From NCBI GenBank assembly GCA_015056415.1, contig SVGJ01000019.1, forward strand, positions 1 through 39,827: DNA of 39,827 nucleotides, in the 5' to 3' direction. The position numbers were made by a program, and so were the translations under genes. Below the pieces are notes generated by a model. It had not been told where the DNA came from. It searched no databases and saw only the letters and a program-made list of their open reading frames with translations. Within the stretch, counting starts at the first letter, position 1. Each line of letters begins with the position of its first letter. This document shows positions 30,040 to 38,142 of this stretch, in pieces. The DNA is from Clostridiales bacterium. GTDB lineage: Bacteria; Bacillota; Clostridia; Christensenellales; Aristaeellaceae.

Positions 30040-31221
30040 TCAGACAGTCGCGTTGGCCGCGATATGATAGATCTTCGCCACGTCCTCGCCGCTCAGGTTG
30101 ACGAAGCCGCCGGTGCGGCCATCGCCCAGGCCCAGCTTTTCCACCAGCACGGGGATATCCTCTTCCTTCGCGCCCAGCTCGGCAAAGTTGATGGGCAGGC
30201 CCAGCTCCTTGAGGAACCGGCGGAAGCAGCGGATGCCCTCCATGGCGGTGGCCTCGGGCTTCTCAAAGTTCATGGCACAGCCGAAGACGCGGGTGGCCAT
30301 CTGGGCGAAGCGCATGGGGTTATGGGGCATGACGAACTCCATCCACGCGGGCATGACCACGGCCAGGCCGGCGCCATGGGCCACATCGTACAGGCCGGAG
30401 AGCTCGTGCTCCAGGTTGTGGCTGTTCCAGTCCTGGCTGCGGCCCACGCCGCAGATGTTGGTGTGCGCCACCGTGCCGGCCCACATGATATTCGCGCGGG
30501 CCTCGTAGTTATTGGGATCGGCGATGACCCGGGGAGCTTCCTTCACCATGGTGCACAGCACAGCCTCGCACAGGCGGTCGGTGATCTCCACCTCGGCAGT
30601 GTTGGTGAAATAGCGCTCAAACACGTGCGCCATGATGTCCGCCGCGCCACAGGCCGTCTGATAGGCGGGCAGGGTGCAGGTCAGTTCGGGATTCATGATG
30701 GAGAAGCGGGGGCGCAGAGCGTTGCTGCCGGCGCCGCGCTTGAGGCCGGTGGCCTCCTGGGTCACCACGGTATCACCGCTGCCCTCGCTGCCGGCGGCGG
30801 CGATGGTCAGCACGGTGGCCACGGGCAGCGCTGCCCTGATGCGTGCCTTGCCGGAATAGAAATCCCAGAAGTCGCCCTCGTACACAACGCCCGCGGCAAT
30901 GGCCTTGGCGGAGTCGATCACGGAGCCGCCGCCCACGCACAGGATGAAGTCAACGCCCTCCCTGCGGCACAGGTCGATGCCCTCGTACACCAGGGTATCA
31001 CGGGGGTTGGGCTTCACGCCGCCCAGCTCCACATAGGGCACGCCGGCCTCCTTGAGCGAATCGGTCACCCGGCCCATAAGGCCGCTCTTCACGGCGCTTC
31101 CGCCACCAAAGTGCACCAGCACCTTGGTGCCGCCGTATTTCTTCACCAGCTTGCCGGCCTCATTCTCGCGGCCGCGGCCGAAAACGAACTCAGTAGGGCT
31201 GTAGAAATTGAAATTATCCAT
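30040..31221 (-). CDS. Iron-containing alcohol dehydrogenase (BdhA/YqhD-like)
   Basis: A 393-aa group III alcohol dehydrogenase, probably NADPH-dependent butanol/aldehyde reductase-like. The N-terminus NFNFYSPTEFVFGRG is characteristic. GGGSVIDSAKAIAAG is the cofactor motif. The metal ligands come from ADIMAHVFERYF (Asp and His), HNLEHELSGLYDVAHGAGLA (two further His). YqhD-like enzymes reduce aldehydes formed from sugars or lipids. It lies 14 bp downstream of GH9 and 17 bp upstream of the epimerase-like gene, in one operon. Detoxifying or recycling a sugar-derived aldehyde is an inference from context. Confidence 0.93.
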   Translation of the reverse strand: MDNFNFYSPTEFVFGRGRENEAGKLVKKYGGTKVLVHFGGGSAVKSGLMGRVTDSLKEAGVPYVELGGVKPNPRDTLVYEGIDLCRREGVDFILCVGGGSVIDSAKAIAAGVVYEGDFWDFYSGKARIRAALPVATVLTIAAAGSEGSGDTVVTQEATGLKRGAGSNALRPRFSIMNPELTCTLPAYQTACGAADIMAHVFERYFTNTAEVEITDRLCEAVLCTMVKEAPRVIADPNNYEARANIMWAGTVAHTNICGVGRSQDWNSHNLEHELSGLYDVAHGAGLAVVMPAWMEFVMPHNPMRFAQMATRVFGCAMNFEKPEATAMEGIRCFRRFLKELGLPINFAELGAKEEDIPVLVEKLGLGDGRTGGFVNLSGEDVAKIYHIAANATV

Positions 31222-31235
31222 CTTGTTTCACCTCA

Positions 31236-33728
31236 TTATTCCCGTCCCAGCAGCTGACGGGCAGCCAGCACCAGGAACATATAATTGGAGGAGCCGCCGC
31301 CCAGCACATACTCCGTCTGCTGCCACAGGAAGGGCCAGTTGAGCAGCTCGGGGAAATCGGGGCGGATGAGCGCCGTGCCGGAGATCACGCCGCCGGGGAT
31401 GTAGGAGCGATCGGCACGGTTCATGCCGTAGGCGGTGGTGGCAGAGTGCGCGCCCACGCCGGAGGCAAAGGACGCCGTGTTGCTGCCGGGATGGCAGCCC
31501 AGCACGAAGTTCAGCGCGCTGTAGAGCATCTCCGGGCCGAAGACGTCCGGGAAGGCCTTGTGCAGGAAATAATACTCGAAGCCCAGCCGCTGGATCAGCC
31601 AGCCGGCGCCCCAGATGTGGGGACGGTAGGGAATGCCGTAGGGAGTCTCGGCGCTCATTTCGTCCATGCCAGCCTTCACCTGCACCATGGCCTCGCGGAT
31701 GGCGGCGGTATAGTCCGCATCGTCCACCAGCTTCACCACCCGGGCGACGATCCAGCCCAGACGCTTGATCTCCCCGATGGTAAAGTCCTTCTCTGCCAGC
31801 AGGTGGGCGCGGTACTTCTCTTCACCGGTGGTGATGAGCAGCTCTGCCGCGGCATGCACCTTGGCGCCCCGGGCAAGATCATTGCGGGCAGCGTCGGTGA
31901 TCTCATAAAGCTCGCGGGCAGCCTGCAGCGCGTCGGCGGAGAGCTGGTCGTTGAAGCCCTTCAGCGCACGGGACACGCCAGCCAGCTGGGCGGCGGTGGT
32001 CAGCTCGCGGAAGGGGTTGTCCTCGGTGAAGACCCAGCGATCATCCGCGCCGCCCTTGATATTATCGGTCATGTTGGAGGCGTCGCCCAGCATGACATAC
32101 TGGCGCAGGTCATTGGCGATAATGCCACGATACAGCCTGCCCAGCGCCTTCCAGCCGGCGATCACGGTCAGCGCGCCGTGCTCGATCTGCTGGAGGATAT
32201 CGTTCTTGCCGTCGGGCTGGTGGATCTCGGTGATCTTGCGCTCCTGGTCGATGGTGGTGGCGTCGTAATTCACATTGAAGGCCTCGTAGGCCAGGGTGAG
32301 GATATACGCCTCGCCTGCCTGGGATTCCACACGCAGGTCAAAGTCGCCGGCGTCGTGCCAGCCGCCCACGTTCAGGCCGGGCACCTGGTCGCCGGGGTTA
32401 TACCTGGTCATGGTGGAGGGGCCCTGGAGGTAGCCGTCCACATGGTTGAAGTTCACGGGCGCCATGCGGGCGTCATCATCATGGCAGAGGCCATGCCACA
32501 CGCGGTACTTCTCGTTCACGCGCATATGGCACATCTGCACCGGCAGGAAGTACTCCAGCACAGGCTGCCACACGCCGCGGTCATACACATCCTCGGCGAT
32601 GCGGAAGACGGCAGATTTCGATCCGCCGTAGCAGACCTGATACAAGCCTTCCTCCTTCACGGCAGAGAAATCAAACTGCAGGTAGTTGTAGCGCAGGAAC
32701 TGGCCCCACATCTTGCCCTTTCCGGAGCATACCAGTTCCGGGCCGTTCTCGCCGATGCGGTAGAGCTCCACGTTCTCCCGGCGCTCGTCCCGGCTGTCCA
32801 TTTCGATCATCGCCACCTTGGGCTGGCCAGGCATATAGCCCACCTGGGACACCTGCACCACAGGCTGGTAGAGCCAGCTTTCCTCCACATGGGGGGTGAT
32901 GACCCACTCAATGGCGGCCTTGTCCATGCCGGCGGGCACCTCGGAGCTGATGACGAACCAGCCGTTGTTGTGGTTCATGCGGCCATCGTAGAGCTTCAGG
33001 TCAGAGGTCTTCGTCTCGATGGTGAAGCGGTTCAGCGCGTCATCGGGACGCACGGTGAAGCGGCGGCCCACGGCATAGGGCTCGGCGATGATGTCATCGG
33101 CAATGATGGGGCTGTAGCCCTTATTGTCGCCGGAGAGATGCGCGCGGTCGGCAATGATGCCCTCCCTGGGCTTCAGGGTGGCGGTCTTGTCGTAATTGGT
33201 GGGCATATTCATGGTGGGGCCGTTGGGCTGCTGGGGGAAGATGCCCTGCTTGCCGTCCATGATCCAGGGCTTGCCGAACAGCTCGCCGGGGAACAGCTCC
33301 AGGTTGAAGCACATCTTGCCCACGTACTCCTGGGGGATGGGCTTGTCCAGGTCCACGGTGACGCGCACTGCGTCGCCCTCGCCCTTCACGGTGACGGTGT
33401 AATCAAACTCGTAATCCGGGTAGATCATGGGGTTGAAGCCCCGCAGGTGCCACTCCATATCCGGATAGTGCAGCGCGGTGGCGATGGTGCTCTCCTCCGT
33501 GCTCAGCTTGCGCTCGCCCTGCTTGGGCAGGGGCTGCCACTGGCCGGGGGTCTGCTCGAAGCGGATATCGCCGTTGGTGGCCACGCGGTGGCCATGCATC
33601 AGGATGCTCACGCCGCTCTGATGGCCCGCGGGATAGATGTCGTCAAAGGCCATTACGTCCACGCCATGATGTTGGAAATACCCTTTCTTTTTATTCAGGA
33701 TAAAGCCATGTTCCTTCTTGCTGTTCAT
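31236..33728 (-). CDS. Glycoside hydrolase family 9 protein, apparently cytoplasmic
   Basis: An 830-aa GH9 enzyme, an inverting beta-glycanase or exo-acting glucosidase family. ATG 33728 has GAGGAA 7 nt upstream. Residues about 1-290 are a beta-rich region I cannot name. About 290-380 is an Ig-like CelD_N domain (VSQVGYMPGQPKVAMIEM). The (alpha/alpha)6 catalytic domain then carries GGWHDAGDFD with Asp459 and Asp462 (base/water-positioning) and, near the end, QQTEYVLGGGSSNYMFL with the acid Glu806; CHPGSNTASFASGVG precedes it. There is no signal peptide or anchor, unlike secreted cellulases, so it should act on imported beta-glucan oligosaccharides. It heads an operon with an alcohol dehydrogenase and two SDR genes, and is divergent from an esterase gene. 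Confidence 0.92.
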   Translation of the reverse strand: MNSKKEHGFILNKKKGYFQHHGVDVMAFDDIYPAGHQSGVSILMHGHRVATNGDIRFEQTPGQWQPLPKQGERKLSTEESTIATALHYPDMEWHLRGFNPMIYPDYEFDYTVTVKGEGDAVRVTVDLDKPIPQEYVGKMCFNLELFPGELFGKPWIMDGKQGIFPQQPNGPTMNMPTNYDKTATLKPREGIIADRAHLSGDNKGYSPIIADDIIAEPYAVGRRFTVRPDDALNRFTIETKTSDLKLYDGRMNHNNGWFVISSEVPAGMDKAAIEWVITPHVEESWLYQPVVQVSQVGYMPGQPKVAMIEMDSRDERRENVELYRIGENGPELVCSGKGKMWGQFLRYNYLQFDFSAVKEEGLYQVCYGGSKSAVFRIAEDVYDRGVWQPVLEYFLPVQMCHMRVNEKYRVWHGLCHDDDARMAPVNFNHVDGYLQGPSTMTRYNPGDQVPGLNVGGWHDAGDFDLRVESQAGEAYILTLAYEAFNVNYDATTIDQERKITEIHQPDGKNDILQQIEHGALTVIAGWKALGRLYRGIIANDLRQYVMLGDASNMTDNIKGGADDRWVFTEDNPFRELTTAAQLAGVSRALKGFNDQLSADALQAARELYEITDAARNDLARGAKVHAAAELLITTGEEKYRAHLLAEKDFTIGEIKRLGWIVARVVKLVDDADYTAAIREAMVQVKAGMDEMSAETPYGIPYRPHIWGAGWLIQRLGFEYYFLHKAFPDVFGPEMLYSALNFVLGCHPGSNTASFASGVGAHSATTAYGMNRADRSYIPGGVISGTALIRPDFPELLNWPFLWQQTEYVLGGGSSNYMFLVLAARQLLGRE

Positions 33729-33782
33729 GCTGCTTCCTCGCATTTCTGTTGTTGAAAGATGTTTTACCCATTGGTTGCTTGG

Positions 33783-33811
33783 ATTCTATCACAGTCTGCA
33801 AAAAAACACAA
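33783..33811 (-). promoter_or_regulatory. Promoter of the GH9 operon
   Basis: Minus strand: TAGAAT (33788-33783), preceded by a TG two bases further up (TGTGATAGAAT), with a weak -35 TTGTGT (33811-33806) at 17 bp. The weak -35 next to an inverted repeat suggests activator control. Confidence 0.5.
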
Positions 33812-33815
33812 GAAC

Positions 33816-33836
33816 GCAACCGTTGCTCCCGCAACG
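33816..33836. promoter_or_regulatory. Overlapping inverted repeats between divergent glycan genes: candidate operator
   Basis: GCAAC-C-GTTGC (33816-33826) and CGTTGC-TCCC-GCAACG (33821-33836) overlap, giving three alternating copies of one half-site. They lie 5 bp upstream of the GH9 -35 box and about 70 bp from the esterase promoter, a position suited to a shared activator or repressor. Confidence 0.5.
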
Positions 33837-33908
33837 AAATTTTTACGAAAACTGCGCTGGGGGACGTCAGCGCCCGGGCAAACAGGCCGCCCACGGCGCG
33901 GAATCCAC

Positions 33909-33936
33909 TTGAAACACGCCGGAAATCTGGTACAAT
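33909..33936 (+). promoter_or_regulatory. Promoter of the GDSL esterase gene
   Basis: TTGAAA (33909-33914), 16 bp, TACAAT (33931-33936) with TGG before it (extended -10). The predicted start near 33943 coincides with an in-frame ATG, so translation more likely begins at ATG 34000. Confidence 0.6.
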
Positions 33937-33999
33937 GGTCGCATGAACGCTGTCCGCACACAGCGCGGGCAAAATTTCAGCCAGGATGGTGATCCTTCC

Positions 34000-35526
34000 A
34001 TGACCGACGACCGGTTTGCACATCCGGAGCTCTCCGCCACCCCCAGAGCCGCCATCTGGGTGGTGGGCGATTCCACCGTCTCCGGCTTTGACGATAACTA
34101 TTACATCCCCCGCCAGGGCTGGGGCGAGCAGCTCAGCCGCTATTTGCGCGCCGATGTATACAACCTGGCCCGTTCCGGCGCTTCCTCGAAGGACTTCACC
34201 ACCATGCCCGAGTATCACACGCTGCTGAAGGGCAGCGCCGATGTTCCCGCCATGGGCAGAGCGGGCCGGGACAGCTACCTGCTCATCGGCTTCGGCCATA
34301 ACGACCAGAAGACCGAGGAGGCCCGCTTCACCGACCCCAACGGCGACCATCTCACCGCGGGCAGCTTCGCCCACAGCCTGTATATCAACTACATCCGGCC
34401 CGCGCGGGATGCCGGCGTGATCCCCGTTGTGGTCACCCCCATCGCCCGTCTGACGGACAGCAACACCGCCGAATCCTACCTCAGCGAGTCCGGCCACATC
34501 ACCGGGGACGCCGTCATCGGCGGCAGGACCTACCCCGGCGGCAATTATGCCCAGGCCATCCGCGATATGTGTGCCACCCTGGACGTCCCCTGCATCGACC
34601 TGACCCGCGCCACCATCGCCATGAACATCACCCTGGGCGATGACGCCCGGTGGCTCCATGCCTTCAACGGCGCCAGAGCAGAGGGCGGACGCCTTATCCC
34701 CACCGCCCTGGACAAGACCCACACCAGCTCCTATGGTGCGAAGATGCACGCCTGGCTCATCGCCGATCTTGGCAGAGACGTTTTCGCCGGATGCCTGAAG
34801 CCCGGCGTATCCGCCCCTGCCCATGAGCATGACTTCGCCGCCGCCATCAATCCGGATTACGTCCCCGTGATCTATCAGCCGCCCACAGCCGTCTCCGCCA
34901 GCTGGCCTGCCTTCACCGATGGGCAGGGGCATGTGTGGCACGGCTCCGTTTTCGGCGACATAGGCGATAACAGCAAGGCGCTGGGCGGCAGCTTTACCGC
35001 CGCCATCCGGGGCGACGCCCTGACCCTTTGCGTAAGGGACAACTGCGGCAAGATCGCCGCCACCACCGACGGCATGATCTTCTACTACACCGCCCTGCCC
35101 GCAGGCACGCCCTTCACGCTCACCGCCACCGCCACGGTGAACGCCCTCTTTGCCAACAATCAGGTAAGCTTCGGCCTCATGGCCCGCGACGATCTCTACA
35201 TCGATGCCTGCGTAAGCGCGACCATGGGCGATTACGTGGCCGCGGGCTCCCGCAGCCAGGGTGCGTACAACTGCTTCGGCCGGAAATCCGGCGAATTGTT
35301 CAACGGCCCCGCCGCCACCGCCGTCTACGGTCCCGGCGACACCCTGAAGCTGCATCTCGCCGCCACCGCCGACGGCTTCGCCCTGCGCTACGGTGATAAC
35401 GCCCCCGTCTCCGCCGGCTTCGACTACGCGCTCACCTCCATCGACCCGGAGCACGTCTACGTAGGCTTCTACGCCGCGCGCAACGCCAGTGTGACCTTCT
35501 CGGATATATGCCTGACCACCGGATGA
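34000..35526 (+). CDS. SGNH/GDSL hydrolase, rhamnogalacturonan acetylesterase-like (CE12 type)
   Basis: A 508-aa predicted carbohydrate O-deacetylase. Block I GDSTVSGF carries the nucleophile Ser25, block II is ARSGASS (Gly60), block III GFGHND (Asn101), and block V DKTHTSSYGA has Asp238 and His241. The GDST form and the pattern of block V match rhamnogalacturonan acetylesterases, which remove acetyl groups from pectin. Residues about 290-508 are a separate beta-sandwich-like region. There is no signal peptide, so it should act on imported acetylated oligosaccharides. ATG 34000 is preferred: AGGA and GGTGATC (33983-33994) resemble an extended Shine-Dalgarno, while the upstream ATG 33943 sits at the predicted transcription start. 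It is divergent from GH9. Confidence 0.83.
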   Translation: MTDDRFAHPELSATPRAAIWVVGDSTVSGFDDNYYIPRQGWGEQLSRYLRADVYNLARSGASSKDFTTMPEYHTLLKGSADVPAMGRAGRDSYLLIGFGHNDQKTEEARFTDPNGDHLTAGSFAHSLYINYIRPARDAGVIPVVVTPIARLTDSNTAESYLSESGHITGDAVIGGRTYPGGNYAQAIRDMCATLDVPCIDLTRATIAMNITLGDDARWLHAFNGARAEGGRLIPTALDKTHTSSYGAKMHAWLIADLGRDVFAGCLKPGVSAPAHEHDFAAAINPDYVPVIYQPPTAVSASWPAFTDGQGHVWHGSVFGDIGDNSKALGGSFTAAIRGDALTLCVRDNCGKIAATTDGMIFYYTALPAGTPFTLTATATVNALFANNQVSFGLMARDDLYIDACVSATMGDYVAAGSRSQGAYNCFGRKSGELFNGPAATAVYGPGDTLKLHLAATADGFALRYGDNAPVSAGFDYALTSIDPEHVYVGFYAARNASVTFSDICLTTG

Positions 35527-35544
35527 CCCCCCCGTTCCCCCCCC

Positions 35545-35580
35545 CGCTGCCGGAAGATTCCTTCTCCGGCGGCGATTTTT
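35545..35580 (+). terminator. Rho-independent terminator after the esterase gene
   Basis: CGCTGCCGGA (35545-35554) pairs with TCCGGCGGCG (35565-35574) with one G-U pair, followed by A and five Ts. Confidence 0.88.
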
Positions 35581-35584
35581 CATC

Positions 35585-35613
35585 TTGATTTTCCCAATAC
35601 TTTCCGCTACAAT
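35585..35613 (+). promoter_or_regulatory. Promoter of the GH3 gene
   Basis: TTGATT (35585-35590), 17 bp, TACAAT (35608-35613). The predicted start is near 35620, about 60 nt before the ATG. Confidence 0.65.
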
Positions 35614-35681
35614 GCAGGTAATCACGATACCCGATCTGCAAATAACCCGGCTTTCCACATACACCAAAGGAGGATCGACCT

Positions 35682-38027
35682 ATGACTACTTTCCCCAAAT
35701 GGCAGCGCATCCGCTATATGCCCCCCACCCCCATCGGCGAGAACGGTCAGCGCGTCACCGCCTGTGAGAAGCACATCGCCCTGTGCCGTGAAGCCGGCTG
35801 CGAAGGCATGGTGCTCCTGAAGAACGACGAGAAGCTCCTGCCCTTCGCCAAGGGTACGAAGCTGGCCCTGTTCGGCAAGGGCACGGTCGACTACGTCAAG
35901 GGCGGCGGCGGTTCCGGCGATGTGACGGTCAGCTATATCCGCAGCCTGCTGGACGGCCTGCGCATCAAGCAGGAAGAGGGCAAGGTGGAGCTCTTCGCCC
36001 CCCTGAACGACTATTACTCCGCTTACATGAAGGAGCAGTATGCCCAGGGCGCCGAGCCCGGCCGCTGCCCCGAGGCCGCTGTTCCCGCCGAGCTGCTGGA
36101 GCAGGCCCGTGCCTTTACCGATACCGCCGTCATCACCCTGTGCCGCTTCTCCGGCGAGGGCTGGGACCGCACTGGCGCGCCCTATGACGGCGATTTCTAC
36201 CTCAGCCATGAGGAGGAGGCCATGGTGCAGGCCGTGCAGGCCGCCTTCCCCCGCATCGCCGTGGTGCTGAACACCGGCGGTATGATGGACACCCTCTGGT
36301 TCAAGGATAACGCCAAGATCCAGTCCTCCCTGCTGGCATGGCAGGCGGGCATCGAGGGCGGCCTGGCCACGGCGGACATCCTCTGCGGCGACGCCTGCCC
36401 CTCCGGCCGTCTGACGGACACCTTCGCGGTGAATTTCGCCGCCTATCCCTCCTCCGATACCTTCAACGAGTCCGAGGATTACGTCACCTATAACGAGGAT
36501 ATCTTCGTCGGCTACCGCTACTTCGAGACCATCCCCGGCGCGGCCGAGAAGGTGAGCTATCCCTTCGGCTACGGCCTGAGCTACACCACCTTTGAGATCT
36601 CCAACGCCGCTGCCCGCGCCGATGGCGGTAAGATCACCGTCACCGCCAGGGTGACCAACACCGGCAACGTTGCCGGCAAGCAGGTGGTGCAGGTCTATTG
36701 CGAGGCGCCCCAGGGTAAGCTGGGCAAGCCCGCCCGCGTGCTGGCAGGCTTCGCCAAGACGGCGCTGCTCCAGGCCGGCCAGAGCGAAGAGGTGACCATC
36801 TCCTTCACCCCCTACACCTTCGCCAGCTATGATGATATCGGCGCGGTGAGCAAGTCCGCCTGGGTGCTGGAGAAGGGCGAATACTTCTTCCATGTGGGCA
36901 GCAGCGTCCGCGATTGTGTGAAACTGGCCTATACCTACACCCTGGAAGAGGATCAGGTGCTGGAGCAGCTCACCGCCCGCTGCCAGCCCCGCCAGCTGAC
37001 CTGGCGTCTCAAGGCCGACGGTACCCGCGGCGAGGTGGAGAATCTCCCCGCCCTGCCCAAGCCGGAGATCAACCCCGACGTGCCGGAAAGCACCCCGCCC
37101 ACCGAAATGAAGTTCAACGCCCTGCCCAACTTCCAGCGGGCCGAATACACCCTGATGGACGTGGCCGAGGGCAAGATCACCCTGGATGCCTTCATGGAGA
37201 CCCTCTCCATTGAGCAGATGGTGTGCCTGCTGGGCGGCCAGCCCAACCGCGGCATCGCCAACACCTGGGGCATCGGCGGCCTGGACAGCCACGGCATCCC
37301 CAATGTGATGACCGCCGACGGCCCTGCCGGCCTGCGCATCCAGCCCCAGTGCGGCGTGAACACCACTGCCTTCCCCTGCGCCACGCTGCTCTCCTGCTCC
37401 TGGAACGAGGAGCTGGTGGAACGCATCGGCGTCGCCGCCGCCCTGGAAGTGAAGGAAAACGGCATCGGCAGCTGGCTCGCCCCCGCCATGAACATCCACC
37501 GCAATCCCCTGTGCGGCCGCAACTTCGAGTATTATTCCGAGGATCCCCTGGTGGCCGGCCGTATGGCCACCGCCATGGTGAAGGGCGTACAGAGCCAGGG
37601 CGTCGCCACCTCTGTGAAGCACTTCGCCTGCAACAACAAGGAGGTCAACCGCCGCGACAGCGATTCCCGCCTCTCCGAGCGCGCCCTGCGCGAGATCTAC
37701 CTCAAGGGCTTTGAGATCGCCGTGAAGGAAGCTCAGCCCATCACGCTGATGACCTCCTACAACATCATCAACGGTATCCGCGCCTCCGAGAACCGCGACC
37801 TGCTTACCGACATTCTCCGCGGTGAATGGGGCTTCAGGGGCGTTGTCACCACCGACTGGTGGACCAACGGCACTCACTACAAGGAGATCGCCGCCGGCAA
37901 CGACATCAAGATGCCCAAGGGCAACCCCGAGAACACCCTGAAGATGATCCTGGAAGGCAAGCTGGATCCTGAGTGCGTCCGCACCAGCGCCCGCCGCCTG
38001 ATGGAAGCCATCCTGCGGCTCGACTAA
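35682..38027 (+). CDS. GH3 beta-glucosidase with inverted domain order
   Basis: A 781-aa retaining glycosidase of family 3, probably a beta-glucosidase acting on short oligosaccharides in the cytoplasm. The domain order is reversed from the usual: the alpha/beta sandwich (GH3_C; EGMVLLKNDEKLLPF onwards) is at about residues 40-290, a fibronectin-III-like domain (VTARVTNTGNVAGKQVVQVY) at about 310-400, and the TIM barrel at about 480-781. The barrel holds GPAGLRI, GRNFEYYSEDP, KHFACNN (from Lys646) and the nucleophile Asp725 in VTTDWWTNG. The acid/base likely comes from the loop of the sandwich domain. There is no signal peptide. ATG 35682 follows AAAGGAGGATC. It has its own promoter and terminator, next to the esterase and GH9 genes. 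Confidence 0.94.
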   Translation: MTTFPKWQRIRYMPPTPIGENGQRVTACEKHIALCREAGCEGMVLLKNDEKLLPFAKGTKLALFGKGTVDYVKGGGGSGDVTVSYIRSLLDGLRIKQEEGKVELFAPLNDYYSAYMKEQYAQGAEPGRCPEAAVPAELLEQARAFTDTAVITLCRFSGEGWDRTGAPYDGDFYLSHEEEAMVQAVQAAFPRIAVVLNTGGMMDTLWFKDNAKIQSSLLAWQAGIEGGLATADILCGDACPSGRLTDTFAVNFAAYPSSDTFNESEDYVTYNEDIFVGYRYFETIPGAAEKVSYPFGYGLSYTTFEISNAAARADGGKITVTARVTNTGNVAGKQVVQVYCEAPQGKLGKPARVLAGFAKTALLQAGQSEEVTISFTPYTFASYDDIGAVSKSAWVLEKGEYFFHVGSSVRDCVKLAYTYTLEEDQVLEQLTARCQPRQLTWRLKADGTRGEVENLPALPKPEINPDVPESTPPTEMKFNALPNFQRAEYTLMDVAEGKITLDAFMETLSIEQMVCLLGGQPNRGIANTWGIGGLDSHGIPNVMTADGPAGLRIQPQCGVNTTAFPCATLLSCSWNEELVERIGVAAALEVKENGIGSWLAPAMNIHRNPLCGRNFEYYSEDPLVAGRMATAMVKGVQSQGVATSVKHFACNNKEVNRRDSDSRLSERALREIYLKGFEIAVKEAQPITLMTSYNIINGIRASENRDLLTDILRGEWGFRGVVTTDWWTNGTHYKEIAAGNDIKMPKGNPENTLKMILEGKLDPECVRTSARRLMEAILRLD

Positions 38028-38038
38028 CCCCGCACGGC

Positions 38039-38075
38039 AAAGGGCCGGCGCCTGACGGGCGCCGGCCCTTTCTCT
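38039..38075 (+). terminator. Hairpin terminator after GH3
   Basis: A very stable 14-bp stem, AAAGGGCCGGCGCC (38039-38052) with its perfect complement at 38058-38071. The U run is short (TTT then CTCT), so termination efficiency is uncertain. Confidence 0.75.
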
Positions 38076-38087
38076 ACGCTGCGCAGG

Positions 38088-38116
38088 TTGTCACCCCGAT
38101 CCATTCCGTGTATGAT
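38088..38116 (+). promoter_or_regulatory. Promoter of the HTH-desulfoferrodoxin gene
   Basis: TTGTCA (38088-38093), 17 bp, TATGAT (38111-38116); each hexamer matches five of six consensus bases. The predicted start is near 38123. Confidence 0.75.
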
Positions 38117-38142
38117 GGAGCACGAAAGGAAGGTGGAGCATC

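Noticed and set aside
31446-33755. 769-aa open frame antisense to GH9
   Set aside because: The GH9 catalytic motifs are on the minus strand; the plus-strand frame is a compositional shadow.
33943-33999. N-terminal extension of the esterase from ATG 33943
   Set aside because: That ATG coincides with the predicted +1 of a good promoter and has no ribosome-binding site, while ATG 34000 has a plausible one and sits closer to the GDST block.
35622-37877. 751-aa open frame antisense to GH3
   Set aside because: Shadow of the GH3 gene; no ribosome-binding site and no family motifs.
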